Shown piece after piece: positions 57,198-64,000 of a stretch of 64,000 nt of DNA. The stretch spans positions 1,116,001 to 1,180,000 of the forward strand of contig NZ_CP129111.1 in the NCBI RefSeq assembly GCF_030407165.1, given 5' to 3'. Made by a program: the position numbers and the translations under genes. The notes beneath the pieces are model-generated. The model saw nothing but the letters and a program-made list of their open reading frames with translations. It was not told the origin of the DNA and did not search any database. Source of the stretch: Fontisubflavum oceani. Its GTDB lineage: Bacteria; Pseudomonadota; Alphaproteobacteria; Rhodobacterales; Rhodobacteraceae. Position 1 is the stretch's first letter. Every line of letters starts with the position of its first letter.

Positions 57198-57497
57198 CTA
57201 ATGGTCGGGGTGAGACTTGGCAAAGGCCTCTTTCTGTTCTGGCGTGGCGTCGGATTGATAGGCCGCCTTCCACTCGGCATAAGGCATGCCATAAACCACC
57301 TCGCGCGCGGCCTCTTTGTCGATCTCAAGACCCTTTTCGGCGGCGGCTTCGCCATACCAGCGGCTCAAACAATTCCGGCAGAAGCCTGAGAGGTTCATCA
57401 AGTCGATATTCTGCACATCCTTGCGTTCATCGAGATGTTGCAGAAGGCGGCGGAAGGTGGCGGCCTCTAGTTCGATCCGGGTTTGGTCATCCATCAT
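57198..57497 (-). CDS. DUF1244 family protein
   Basis: A 99-residue soluble protein with the DUF1244 signature: FRRLLQHLDERKDVQNIDLM, NLSGFCRNCLSRWYGEAA and VVYGMPYAEWKAAYQSDATP. The FCRNCLSKW-type motif with two cysteines is nearly invariant and may bind a metal or a redox partner. Families of this kind are widespread in proteobacteria, with structures solved but no function known. It follows the N-formylglutamate amidohydrolase gene by 17 bases and is likely in its operon. Confidence 0.92.
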   Translation of the reverse strand: MMDDQTRIELEAATFRRLLQHLDERKDVQNIDLMNLSGFCRNCLSRWYGEAAAEKGLEIDKEAAREVVYGMPYAEWKAAYQSDATPEQKEAFAKSHPDH

Positions 57498-57514
57498 GCA
57501 TCCTCCATTTCATC

Positions 57515-58252
57515 TCATACCTGTGCAATGCGCAGTGCGGCGTCAAGAAGCGGGGCCAGACGACGGCCCCAAGCCGCTTGATCGGCCTCTGTTTCAATCA
57601 GGTCGTTGCGCACTTCAATCAACACATGTGGCCGATGCGGGCCCACGCCATGGCGGTCCATGCTGTCGCCCGGCAAATGCCCGGAATAAGGTTCATTATC
57701 GCCGACGCAGAGGTCTGGCTCGGCGTTCAACCGTGCCACCAAGGGCAACGCCAAGCGCGTGTCACCCGCATAAAGCACGCCGACATGCCAGGGACGCGGC
57801 GGGCGACCGACAAATTGTTTCGTGAAGGAGTGCACCGCCAAGACGACAGGGTCCGGGCGGGCTTGGATAAGCCGGTCGAGTGCGGTGTGATAAGGTCGGT
57901 GAAGACGGTTTAGCCGACGTTCCGCCTCAGCCGTATCGGCGTGGCGATTGGCCGGGATGATTGTGCCGTCATAGATTTTCATCAAGAGGGTGGGATCATC
58001 CTCGCCCCGGTTCGGGTCGATCACAAGGCGCGAAAAATCCGACGCGATCATCGGTGAGTCCAAGGCCTCCGCCAAGACCCGCGCCACCCCAAGCGCCCCA
58101 ACATCATAGGCGATATGGCGGTTCATATCCGCTTCTGGCAGCCCCAAATCGCCCCCATTCACCTCGGAGGGAATGCGATTTGACGCATGATCGCAGGTGA
58201 TCACCCACCGGCCTGGTCGGGCCTCCCCCTCGATGTGAAATGGCGCGGTCAT
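57515..58252 (-). CDS. N-formylglutamate amidohydrolase family protein
   Basis: A 245-residue enzyme with VITCDHASNRIPSEVNGGDL, HIAYDVGALGVARVLAEALD and SRLVIDPNRGEDDPTLLMKI near the N-terminus and HRPYHTALDRLIQARPDPVV in the middle. The conserved His, Asp and Arg residues place it in the HutG2/N-formylglutamate amidohydrolase family, which hydrolyses N-formyl-L-glutamate in histidine breakdown. No other hut genes are near, so the physiological substrate is open. ATG 58252 begins MTAPFHIEGEARPG; the longer frame to 58459 is not conserved. Confidence 0.9.
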   Translation of the reverse strand: MTAPFHIEGEARPGRWVITCDHASNRIPSEVNGGDLGLPEADMNRHIAYDVGALGVARVLAEALDSPMIASDFSRLVIDPNRGEDDPTLLMKIYDGTIIPANRHADTAEAERRLNRLHRPYHTALDRLIQARPDPVVLAVHSFTKQFVGRPPRPWHVGVLYAGDTRLALPLVARLNAEPDLCVGDNEPYSGHLPGDSMDRHGVGPHRPHVLIEVRNDLIETEADQAAWGRRLAPLLDAALRIAQV

Positions 58253-58461
58253 CTCGCTATCAGTCTTGCTTGTTGAGCTATCTGTCTGCGTTGGGCGCGC
58301 GATGTGGCGGCTCTGTCGCAGAATGCCGACCCTGATGTGGTTTCGCCCGAGGGTCAACCCGCCCGTGATCGCGAGAGAGTGATGTGGCTCTGATTGCCTA
58401 ACCCATCGCATTGGTTTGCGCGGCTGCCCATCTGCCCCATACAGTAATGGGAGGATCATGA

Positions 58462-58566
58462 ATGCGGCGGATGGATGGGTCTACAACGGAATTCAACGTC
58501 CTTGCTTCGGCGGACGGTGCGCTGCGGTTCGGATCAAGGCCGCCGCTTTTAGGCCGCGATAAATGA
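58462..58566 (+). CDS. Candidate 34-codon leader ORF coupled to msrA
   Basis: GGGAGG stands eight bases before ATG 58462. The frame runs 34 codons (MRRMDGSTTEFNVLASADG, then ALRFGSRPPLLGRDK) and its TGA overlaps the msrA ATG. msrA itself has no clear ribosome binding site, so translation of msrA may depend on this ORF. It is the only coding-like element in the 310-base gap between the amidohydrolase gene and msrA. No family is recognised; it may be a regulatory leader or a real small protein. Confidence 0.45.
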   Translation: MRRMDGSTTEFNVLASADGALRFGSRPPLLGRDK

Positions 58567-59054
58567 GTGCCCGGATCGGCTTTGGCGGCGGCTGTCACTG
58601 GTGTACCGAAGCGGTGTTTCAGGCTTTGCGCGGTGTCGCGGACGTTCGGCAAGGGTTTATTGCGTCTTTGGCACCGGATGATGGGTTTTCCGAAGCCGTT
58701 ATCGTCACGTTCGACCCGGCTGCTGTTTCTCTTGAGACGCTGATATCGGCTCATTTGATCACCCATGCCAGTGAGGCCGATCACAAAATGCGGGGAAAAT
58801 ACCGCAGTGCGATCTACACATTCGACCCAGACCAGTCGGCGCAGGCCAAAGCGATCCTGGCGCGCCTTGCCGCAGACACAGGCGCGATATTTGTCACCCG
58901 GGTGCTGCCCCATCGCGCCTTCAAAGAGTCCGACACGCGGTTCCACAATTATTACCAACGCGATCCGACGCGCCCATTCTGCCAGACCTATATCGACCCA
59001 AAGCTTGCCAAGCTCCGTCGCGTGATGGCGGCGGCGATGACGGAGCGGTCGTGA
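58563..59054 (+). CDS. msrA: Peptide-methionine (S)-S-oxide reductase
   Basis: A 163-residue repair enzyme for oxidised methionine. The catalytic cysteine is in GFGGGCHWCTEAVFQALRGV (Cys11, and Cys14 nearby; most MsrA have GCFW, so GCHW is a variant). Other blocks are the acidic/aromatic contacts SEADHKMRGKYRSAIYTFDP and DTRFHNYYQRDPTRPFC, the latter with a possible recycling cysteine. It overlaps the upstream leader ORF and, at its stop, a tiny hydrophobic ORF. MsrB is not seen nearby. Confidence 0.93.
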   Translation: MSARIGFGGGCHWCTEAVFQALRGVADVRQGFIASLAPDDGFSEAVIVTFDPAAVSLETLISAHLITHASEADHKMRGKYRSAIYTFDPDQSAQAKAILARLAADTGAIFVTRVLPHRAFKESDTRFHNYYQRDPTRPFCQTYIDPKLAKLRRVMAAAMTERS

Positions 59055-59113
59055 TGAGTCTTTCTATGCTTCTCCTGCTCATTCTGACGGCCTTGCTGGC
59101 TATTCCTGGTTGA
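59054..59113 (+). CDS. Candidate 19-codon hydrophobic ORF
   Basis: The msrA stop TGA is followed in TGATG style by an ATG that opens 19 codons, MSLSMLLLLILTALLAIPG, which is a bare transmembrane-like helix. A coupled microprotein or the remains of a signal sequence are both possible. There is little support beyond position and hydrophobicity. Confidence 0.2.
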   Translation: MSLSMLLLLILTALLAIPG

Positions 59114-59231
59114 GCAAGACGATCAGGTGGGATACGGCACATCCTTTGGTGAAACGCATCTGACATCGGAGCACCGCGCAAGGCACCGGCGGCTTGCCGG
59201 AGCGTTTTTTCAGGTCCAGGCGATGCCTGTT

Positions 59232-60152
59232 TCAGAACAAATCTATAAGCTCGTCTCTCCGAGGTATCGGGGATATCGCGCCATATCCGCTCACTGTTTG
59301 GGCCGCCACGAGTGCGGCGCGCCGGGCGGCTACTTCCGCGATGCCGGTTTCGAGGAAATAGGCGAGGAACGCGCCCGCAAAACTGTCACCCGCCCCCGTA
59401 GAATCGACCGGTGACGAGGAGCCGGGCGCGATGCAGATAGGGCCGCCACCTTCCTCCAAGATCGCGCCAGAGGCGCCGCGTTTCAGGAGGACGATCTTTG
59501 CCCCCTGCGCCCGGAATTGCGCGATTAACGCCTCCGGGTCTTGCAGGCCTGTCAAAACCTCGGCTTCGTCATCGCTTGGCATGACAATATCGGCAAGCGG
59601 CAAGAAGGCGTCGATTGCCGCCCGTGCGTCATCGAGAGACCAGAGGTTCAATCGAAGGTTTGTGTCATAAGAAACAAGCGTGTCATGTGCGCGGGCAATC
59701 TCGGCAGCGCGGGTCACGGCGGTGCGCATGCTCGGGCTGATCGCCTGGCTCAGCGCGGTGACATGTAAGATCTTCGCCTCGGCTATCGCCGCTTCGGGAA
59801 GATCATCTGGTCCATAAAGGCTCGCGGCTGACCCACGGCGGGCGTACCAAAACTCCCGCCCGGAGGCGTGTGGACGCACGAAGTAGACACCCGTTGGCGC
59901 ATCTGGATGGGTGGTTACATGGCGGTCATCAATCCCTTCATCCGCCCATAGCTTGCGCAGGCCCTGACCAAACGGATCATCGCCGACCGCACTCAAGTAC
60001 CCGACGGACGCGCCTTGGCGCGCAGCGGCGACGAGCGCATTCGATGTGTCACCCCCAAACCCCTGCCGGTAAAGCGGTGACGCATCTTTGTCGGAGGGTT
60101 GCGCAACAAATTCGGCAAGGGGTTCGCCGAGCGCAAGAATGTCTACAGGCAC
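59232..60152 (-). CDS. kdgK: PfkB-family sugar kinase (KdgK-like)
   Basis: A 306-residue ribokinase-fold enzyme. It has the N-terminal glycine block QGFGGDTSNALVAAARQGAS, VGYLSAVGDDPFGQGLRKL, SYDTNLRLNLWSLDDA and the catalytic anion hole PVDSTGAGDSFAGAFLAYFL. GGDTSN and the DTNLR segment are typical of 2-dehydro-3-deoxygluconokinase, which phosphorylates KDG from uronate and galacturonate breakdown. GTG 60152 is the start, after GGAGGAG. A LacI regulator and a TRAP transporter follow upstream in the same locus, consistent with a sugar-acid pathway. Exact specificity is inferred. Confidence 0.85.
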   Translation of the reverse strand: MPVDILALGEPLAEFVAQPSDKDASPLYRQGFGGDTSNALVAAARQGASVGYLSAVGDDPFGQGLRKLWADEGIDDRHVTTHPDAPTGVYFVRPHASGREFWYARRGSAASLYGPDDLPEAAIAEAKILHVTALSQAISPSMRTAVTRAAEIARAHDTLVSYDTNLRLNLWSLDDARAAIDAFLPLADIVMPSDDEAEVLTGLQDPEALIAQFRAQGAKIVLLKRGASGAILEEGGGPICIAPGSSSPVDSTGAGDSFAGAFLAYFLETGIAEVAARRAALVAAQTVSGYGAISPIPRRDELIDLF

Positions 60153-60409
60153 CTAAGTCTCCTCCGGCTTTGTGTTTGGTTCGCGATGCCGAACACATCG
60201 CGCTACGCTGTAGCATGATGTTACTGTCAGTCCGACCCGACGTCTCGATAACAACACGGATCGTGGCTGTCAGCCAGATGCCCATCGGTGGCATAAGACG
60301 GCGTCAAGCTAGCGACTGCACTGAAGCGGCGCGCCAAGCCATCTAGGCCGTCTTCGCCCGTATGTGATGATGGTTGAAGCGCTCGACCAGTTCCTGCCGC
60401 GCGAGTTGC

Positions 60410-61443
60410 TCAATTGTCGCTGGTCTTCGGCACCGGCCCTAAAGAGTCACGCAGGCGCAACCCTACATTCAGCTCGCGCGACTCGATTTGCCGTCCAGTC
60501 TGTACCGCATCAATCAGCGCCCGCGCCGCGTGCCGACCCATTTCGCGATGTGGGACATGAACAGTCGTCAGTTTTGGGTAAGCAACCTGCGCCAGTTCGA
60601 TGTCATCGAAGCCGACAATCGAAACGTCGCCTGGCACGTCAAACCCCATTTCGCGTGCTTGGCCAAGGGCGCCAACGGCCAAAACATCGTTGCCGCAAAA
60701 CACCACGGTCGGTTGGGCCGGTGCCCTCATCAGCGTTTCAAAGGCGATGGCACCGGTTTCAATGCCATATTGCGTTTCGATCACGGCGAGATCGCCCTCA
60801 TTCAAACCGGCCTCGCGGAGTGCTTCGCAGATGCCCTCCAACCGCGCTGCGGCCCGGTCATTTGAACTGACATCGGCGGAAATCAACGCCAGTCTCCGGT
60901 GACCAAACCGCAAGACTTCCCTGGCCATCTCCCGCATAGCCAACCGGTTGTCAAAGCCGATCGACGGGCGTGATTGGGTGCGGTCGAACGCCCAAGTAAC
61001 AAGCGCTGGAATGTTCTGGGCCTCCAACAGCTTATAGACAGCCGGGTCCCGCTCATGCCCGATCAGCAGTAGGGCGTCGGCCCCCGTGCCACCAAAGATC
61101 TGATCTGCTGTTCCTCTAGATCGGGTCTGTAGGAAGAACTTGCCACCAAGAGAGTATAGCCATGGGCGTCTAGCTCCTCCTGGAAGGCCTGAATGCCGCG
61201 CGCAAAGATCGCGTTCTCCATCGTTGGGATAATCGCGCCAATCGTGTTGGTCCGCTGTGAGGCCATGGCGCGCGCCCCGAAATTGGGCGTGTAGCCAAGC
61301 TCCTCGATTGCCGCCATGACTTTTTCGCGCGTTTTTTCCGACACCTGCTTGGGAAAATTCAGGCAGCGCGAAACGGTCGCTGTCGAAAATCCCGACTGTT
61401 TGGCGACATCGTGAAGGGTTGGCGATGGTCGGCTGTCTTTCAT
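60410..61443 (-). CDS. LacI-family regulator (frameshifted)
   Basis: The N-terminal helix-turn-helix is TLHDVAKQSGFSTATVSRCL followed by EELGYTPNFGARAMASQRTN. The sugar-binding domain continues in another frame: ADALLLIGHERDPAVYKLLE, PSIGFDNRLAMREMAREVLR, VVFCGNDVLAVGALGQAREM and IVGFDDIELAQVAYPKLTTV. One G is missing in the run at 61081-61085 (CCCCC on plus); restoring it gives about 344 residues, normal for LacI-type repressors. It lies between kdgK and the TRAP genes and probably represses both by binding the two palindromes at 61522-61560. Relatives regulate gluconate and uronate use. Confidence 0.88.
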
Positions 61444-61521
61444 CTGTCTTCCGGTGTGTTCGTGGCTCCTCGACTACACGAAAAAAAATCCCGCGCCTAT
61501 CATCGTTGCTTGAACCATCGA

Positions 61522-61560
61522 ATGTAAAGGCTTGCATTTGATACATGTAAAAGCTTACAT
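61522..61560. promoter_or_regulatory. Tandem LacI operator-like palindromes
   Basis: ATGTAAAGGCTTGCAT (61522-61537) and ATGTAAAAGCTTACAT (61545-61560) share 14 of 16 positions and lie 23 bases apart in the divergent region between lacI and the TRAP operon. The AT-rich half-sites ATGTAA/TTACAT fit LacI-family operators. They probably control the transporter and the regulator itself. Confidence 0.7.
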
Positions 61561-61600
61561 CATCACATTGGAATCGTATGTCGGGAGGGGCAGACGAACG

Positions 61601-61774
61601 ATGGCACTCATTGGATCGGTGATTTTGCTCGCTGTTTTCGTTCTGAACGTTGCATTGGGTGCGACGTCCAACAGCGCGTTTCTAGGCGATGTTGGCGAGA
61701 TGCTTCTGCTGTTGTCTGCCTCAATTCTCTTCGTCATCGCGATTCTGAAAAAAGAAGCCGACGCAAAGAAATAG
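61601..61774 (+). CDS. 57-residue two-helix membrane protein
   Basis: ATG 61601 follows GGGAGGGG, somewhat distant. The product has two hydrophobic helices, ALIGSVILLAVFVLNVALGA and LLLLSASILFVIAILKKEAD, joined by a short TSNSAFLGDVGE loop and ended by a lysine-rich tail. It is the first gene downstream of the tandem operators and 32 bases ahead of dctP, so it belongs to the TRAP operon. Small membrane proteins in this position occur in Rhodobacterales TRAP operons. Whether it is a transporter accessory subunit is not known. Confidence 0.75.
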   Translation: MALIGSVILLAVFVLNVALGATSNSAFLGDVGEMLLLLSASILFVIAILKKEADAKK

Positions 61775-61806
61775 GCGGCACCACAACGTCCAGGGAGGAC
61801 ACGACA

Positions 61807-62952
61807 TTGGATAATGACACTCAGGAGTTGAAGTCGGCAGAGCGCCGAAACTTCCTTAAGCTCGCGGGAAGCGGCAGCTTTACTGCCGCCATGGTCGCGG
61901 GTGCCGCCGGGACGTTGTGGTCAAGCGAAGCGGCCGCCCAAACGCAGCAGGAAGAAAACGCGCGCGAAGCCGCCGCAGATCACATCATGACGCTGGCGAC
62001 GGCCTATGTTCTTGGCGCATCGCGCAGCTATCCGATCATGCAGCTGGATTTGAAAGAGAACATCCAGAACATGACCAACGGCAAGGTTTATGTGCGTCTG
62101 GCCCCGGGCGGTCAGCTCGGTGCGGGCGGTGCATTGGCGCAAGCGGTGCAGTCGGGCACAATCCAGTGCGCGCAGCACTCGCTGTCGAACTTCGCGCCCT
62201 TTGCTTCTGTCGTCGATCTGATCAATCTGCCCTATTTCTGCGGCTCCAATCAGCGTTTCACCAATCTGACCTCGTCTGAGGCCTGGAAGCAGGAGGTCGA
62301 CCCGCGGATTGCCGCCTCCGGCTTCAAAGCGCTGTTCTATATCGTGATCGACCCGCGGGTTGTGGCCGTTCGCCAGGGCGGTAATGCGATCCTCACGCCT
62401 GCCGACATGTCGGGTGTGAAATTCCGCGTGCCGGGCTCGGCGATGTTGCAGCAGTATTACCGCATGGTTGGGGCCAACCCGACGCCAGTGGCCTGGGGCG
62501 AGACGCCCTCGGCGATCCGGCAGGGCGTGGCCGATGCGCTCGACCCCTCGGTCGGCGCGCTCCACGTCTTTGGCTTCGGCGAGATCCTCAGCCATGTGAC
62601 CTTCACCCAGGCGGTGCCGGACAGTCAGGTCTATTCGGTCAATCTGGAGTGGTTCAATTCGCTGCCGATGGATGTTCAAGAAGGCATCGAATTTGCGGGC
62701 GAGATCACCCAGGCACAGAACCTGGCCAAAGTGCCCGCCGCGCGTGGCTATGCGATGTCTGAACTGACCGCGAACGGGGTCGAGTTCCATTCGCTCAGCG
62801 AGGATCAGCTCGCGGAATGGCAGGCCGCTGGTGGCTATCAACTCAGCGATTGGGATCAGTTCAAGATGGATCTTGCCGGATCGATGGACACCTTTGCCCG
62901 TCTCGAAGAAGCCGCCGGCACCATGGGCCGTTATTACGTCCACGACGCCTAA
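61807..62952 (+). CDS. dctP: TRAP transporter solute-binding protein (DctP type)
   Basis: A 381-residue binding protein with a twin-arginine-type leader (AERRNFLKLAGSGSFTAAMV), unlike the Sec leader of the lone DctP at 52929. The mature part shows GKVYVRLAPGGQLGAGGALA, HSLSNFAPFASVVDLINLPY, SGVKFRVPGSAMLQQYYRMV and WGETPSAIRQGVADALDPSV. The FRVPGS arginine should bind the substrate carboxylate. It starts at TTG 61807 after GGGAGG. With DctQ and DctM downstream and KdgK in the locus, a sugar acid is the most likely ligand. Confidence 0.93.
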   Translation: MDNDTQELKSAERRNFLKLAGSGSFTAAMVAGAAGTLWSSEAAAQTQQEENAREAAADHIMTLATAYVLGASRSYPIMQLDLKENIQNMTNGKVYVRLAPGGQLGAGGALAQAVQSGTIQCAQHSLSNFAPFASVVDLINLPYFCGSNQRFTNLTSSEAWKQEVDPRIAASGFKALFYIVIDPRVVAVRQGGNAILTPADMSGVKFRVPGSAMLQQYYRMVGANPTPVAWGETPSAIRQGVADALDPSVGALHVFGFGEILSHVTFTQAVPDSQVYSVNLEWFNSLPMDVQEGIEFAGEITQAQNLAKVPAARGYAMSELTANGVEFHSLSEDQLAEWQAAGGYQLSDWDQFKMDLAGSMDTFARLEEAAGTMGRYYVHDA

Positions 62953-62963
62953 GCGTACTCACA

Positions 62964-63009
62964 CCGGCGCCGCCCCTCGGCGGCGTCGGACACCGCCTGC
63001 AGTGCAGGC
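62964..63009 (+). promoter_or_regulatory. Stable hairpins between dctP and dctQ
   Basis: CCGGCGCCGCC / GGCGGCGTCGG (62964-62989, one G-U pair, loop CCTC) is followed by GCCTGCA-G-TGCAGGC (62995-63009). Such intercistronic stems often stabilise the upstream message and lower read-through, so that binding protein exceeds membrane subunits. Confidence 0.55.
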
Positions 63010-63067
63010 CGCGTGCAACCGCCGCAGAGAGCCGGTGACATCGCCGGGCACCCGGGGGAGGGATATC

Positions 63068-63583
63068 ATGTCGAAATTCTACCAAAACCTGGATCAGAAT
63101 GCGGAGCGCTGGCTGCTGCTTATGTTCTACGTGATGCTGGTCGGGACGATGTTCATCGAAGTCGTCCGGCGCGAGGTGTTTTCCTACTCGTCGATCTGGG
63201 GCGAAGAGATCGTTCGATATTCCTTCATCTATCTCGCCTGGATCGGGGCTGCCGCAGCGGTCAAAGAGCGGGGTCATATCCGCATCGACGTGATCATGAA
63301 TTACGTCCCGCAGACGCCGAAAACGCTGCTCTACATCTTTGGCGATATCGTGATGTTCGTGGTCGCGATCATCGCGCTCTACTGGTCGTGGGAGGCGGTC
63401 CATGTCTCCTGGACCTTCGGCTCGGTCACGCATGGCTTGCGGATCAGCCAGGTGTTTTTCCTGTTTGCTGTCCCGTTCGGCTTCGCCCTGGTTCTGTTCC
63501 GGCTGGTCCAGTCCTTCCTTCGTGATGTTTCCGACCTTCGTAACGGGCGCCCCGTCTACGAAGGCGACAAGCTCTTCGACTGA
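63068..63583 (+). CDS. dctQ: TRAP transporter small membrane subunit
   Basis: A 171-residue protein with four transmembrane helices, as expected for DctQ: ERWLLLMFYVMLVGTMFIEV, RYSFIYLAWIGAAAAVKERG, LYIFGDIVMFVVAIIALYWS and FFLFAVPFGFALVLFRLVQS. VKERGHIRIDVIMNYVP is the usual cytoplasmic motif. It pairs with DctM to form the sodium-coupled transporter fed by the DctP upstream. ATG 63068 follows GGGAGGG. The gap to dctP holds two hairpins. Confidence 0.95.
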   Translation: MSKFYQNLDQNAERWLLLMFYVMLVGTMFIEVVRREVFSYSSIWGEEIVRYSFIYLAWIGAAAAVKERGHIRIDVIMNYVPQTPKTLLYIFGDIVMFVVAIIALYWSWEAVHVSWTFGSVTHGLRISQVFFLFAVPFGFALVLFRLVQSFLRDVSDLRNGRPVYEGDKLFD

Positions 63584-63594
63584 GGGGACAAATC

Positions 63595-64000
63595 ATGCTT
63601 TGGCAACAACTCCAGAACCAGACAGTCGTGCTTGGGTGGGATTTCTACATTCCGATCATCGCTTTCGTGATCCTCGTGGCGCTCGCGGTGCCGGTCTGGG
63701 CCGCCATCGGCTCGGCTGCGATCTTGATGCTGATGCTGTCGGGTGCATTGCCCTTATCCTTGGTGGGCGAGAGCCTGTTTCACGGCATCGACCATTTTGC
63801 GCTGACCGCCGTGCCCTTGTTCATCTTAACTGGGGACGTGCTGGTCCGAACCGGCCTATCGAAGAAGTTTCTCGACGTCGCAGAAGCGATCACCTGTTGG
63901 GCCAAGGGCGGCTTTGGGTCTGCGACGGTGCTCGTTTGCGGCATGTTTGCCGCCATCTCTGGTTCTGATGCGGCGGGGGCGGCGGCGGTTGGGCGGATGA
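63595..64000 (+). CDS. dctM: TRAP transporter large membrane subunit (partial)
   Basis: Only the first 135 codons are in the window. From ATG 63595 after GAGGGG, the protein shows the start of a DctM permease: WDFYIPIIAFVILVALAVPV, LVGESLFHGIDHFALTAVPL and FILTGDVLVRTGLSKKFLDV, then AAISGSDAAGAAAVGRM. The DHFALTAVPLFILTGD and AAISGSDAA-type motifs are diagnostic. It follows dctQ by 11 bases and completes the DctPQM set. Confidence 0.95.
   Translation, partial: MLWQQLQNQTVVLGWDFYIPIIAFVILVALAVPVWAAIGSAAILMLMLSGALPLSLVGESLFHGIDHFALTAVPLFILTGDVLVRTGLSKKFLDVAEAITCWAKGGFGSATVLVCGMFAAISGSDAAGAAAVGRM

Noticed and set aside
60153..60409. Possible small gene between kdgK and lacI
   Set aside because: Frames on both strands are short, without ribosome sites, and show no protein-like composition.

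Overview
The window looks like a chromosomal segment of a high-GC alphaproteobacterium of the order Rhodobacterales (Roseobacter/Paracoccaceae type). The evidence is the RegB/SenC/RegA redox regulatory genes, the hemD-mitofilin-HemY neighbourhood next to tsaD-gpsA, the tsaE-amgK-murU-addB-addA-trxA run, Hint_2-domain proteins, and several TRAP transporter genes. This placement is inferred from gene content and sequence style, because no 16S gene is present. I see no prophage, insertion sequence, CRISPR array or rRNA. Most of the window is ordinary housekeeping DNA, and I do not see one clearly new multi-gene system.

Layout. 1-4161 (minus): a lytic transglycosylase cut by the window edge, RNase R and DapE. 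4419-7124 (plus): two adjacent Hint-domain proteins, the first with a choice-of-anchor-L region. 7181-10899 (minus): tRNA-Thr(CGU), HemY, a mitofilin-like protein and HemD. 10948-13394 (plus): tsaD, gpsA and an EVE protein. 13407-17007: an orphan sugar/glycerol-3-phosphate-type ABC permease, DUF2853, a PhnZ/TmpB-like HD protein with a probable broken upstream ORF, and an extensin-like protein. 17008-23878: ahcY, a zinc alcohol dehydrogenase, a TetR/DUF417 pair with twin operator-like repeats, an HD phosphohydrolase, acetyltransferases, a LysR regulator and a lipoprotein, plus two very small ORFs with good ribosome binding sites. 23878-27543: regA, senC and regB, with an acetyltransferase on the opposite strand between regA and senC. 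27606-38156 (plus): a PAS protein, tsaE, peptidoglycan recycling (amgK-murU), double-strand-break repair (addB-addA) and thioredoxin. 38227-44493: two small envelope proteins, amt-glnK, a class A penicillin-binding protein and mlaA-mlaC. 44667-47709: a type I secretion ATPase and adaptor. 47777-59054: mostly single metabolic genes, RsmD, a lone TRAP binding protein, RecQ, YaaA and MsrA. 59232-64000: a PfkB sugar kinase, a LacI regulator and a TRAP transporter (DctP, DctQ, start of DctM), most simply read as one sugar-acid utilisation locus.

An important caution is that at least nine conserved genes (rnr, hemY, the mitofilin-like gene, hemD, gpsA, amgK, amt, rsmD, lacI) are each split by one small indel, several of them in C/G runs. 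So many independent lesions in essential or core genes point to consensus errors in the assembly rather than real pseudogenes. I give these genes their full reconstructed spans. The best leads beyond standard annotation are the small ORFs at 20859, 22216, 24587, 56219 and 58462, the paired operators at 20169 and 61522, and the two Hint proteins.
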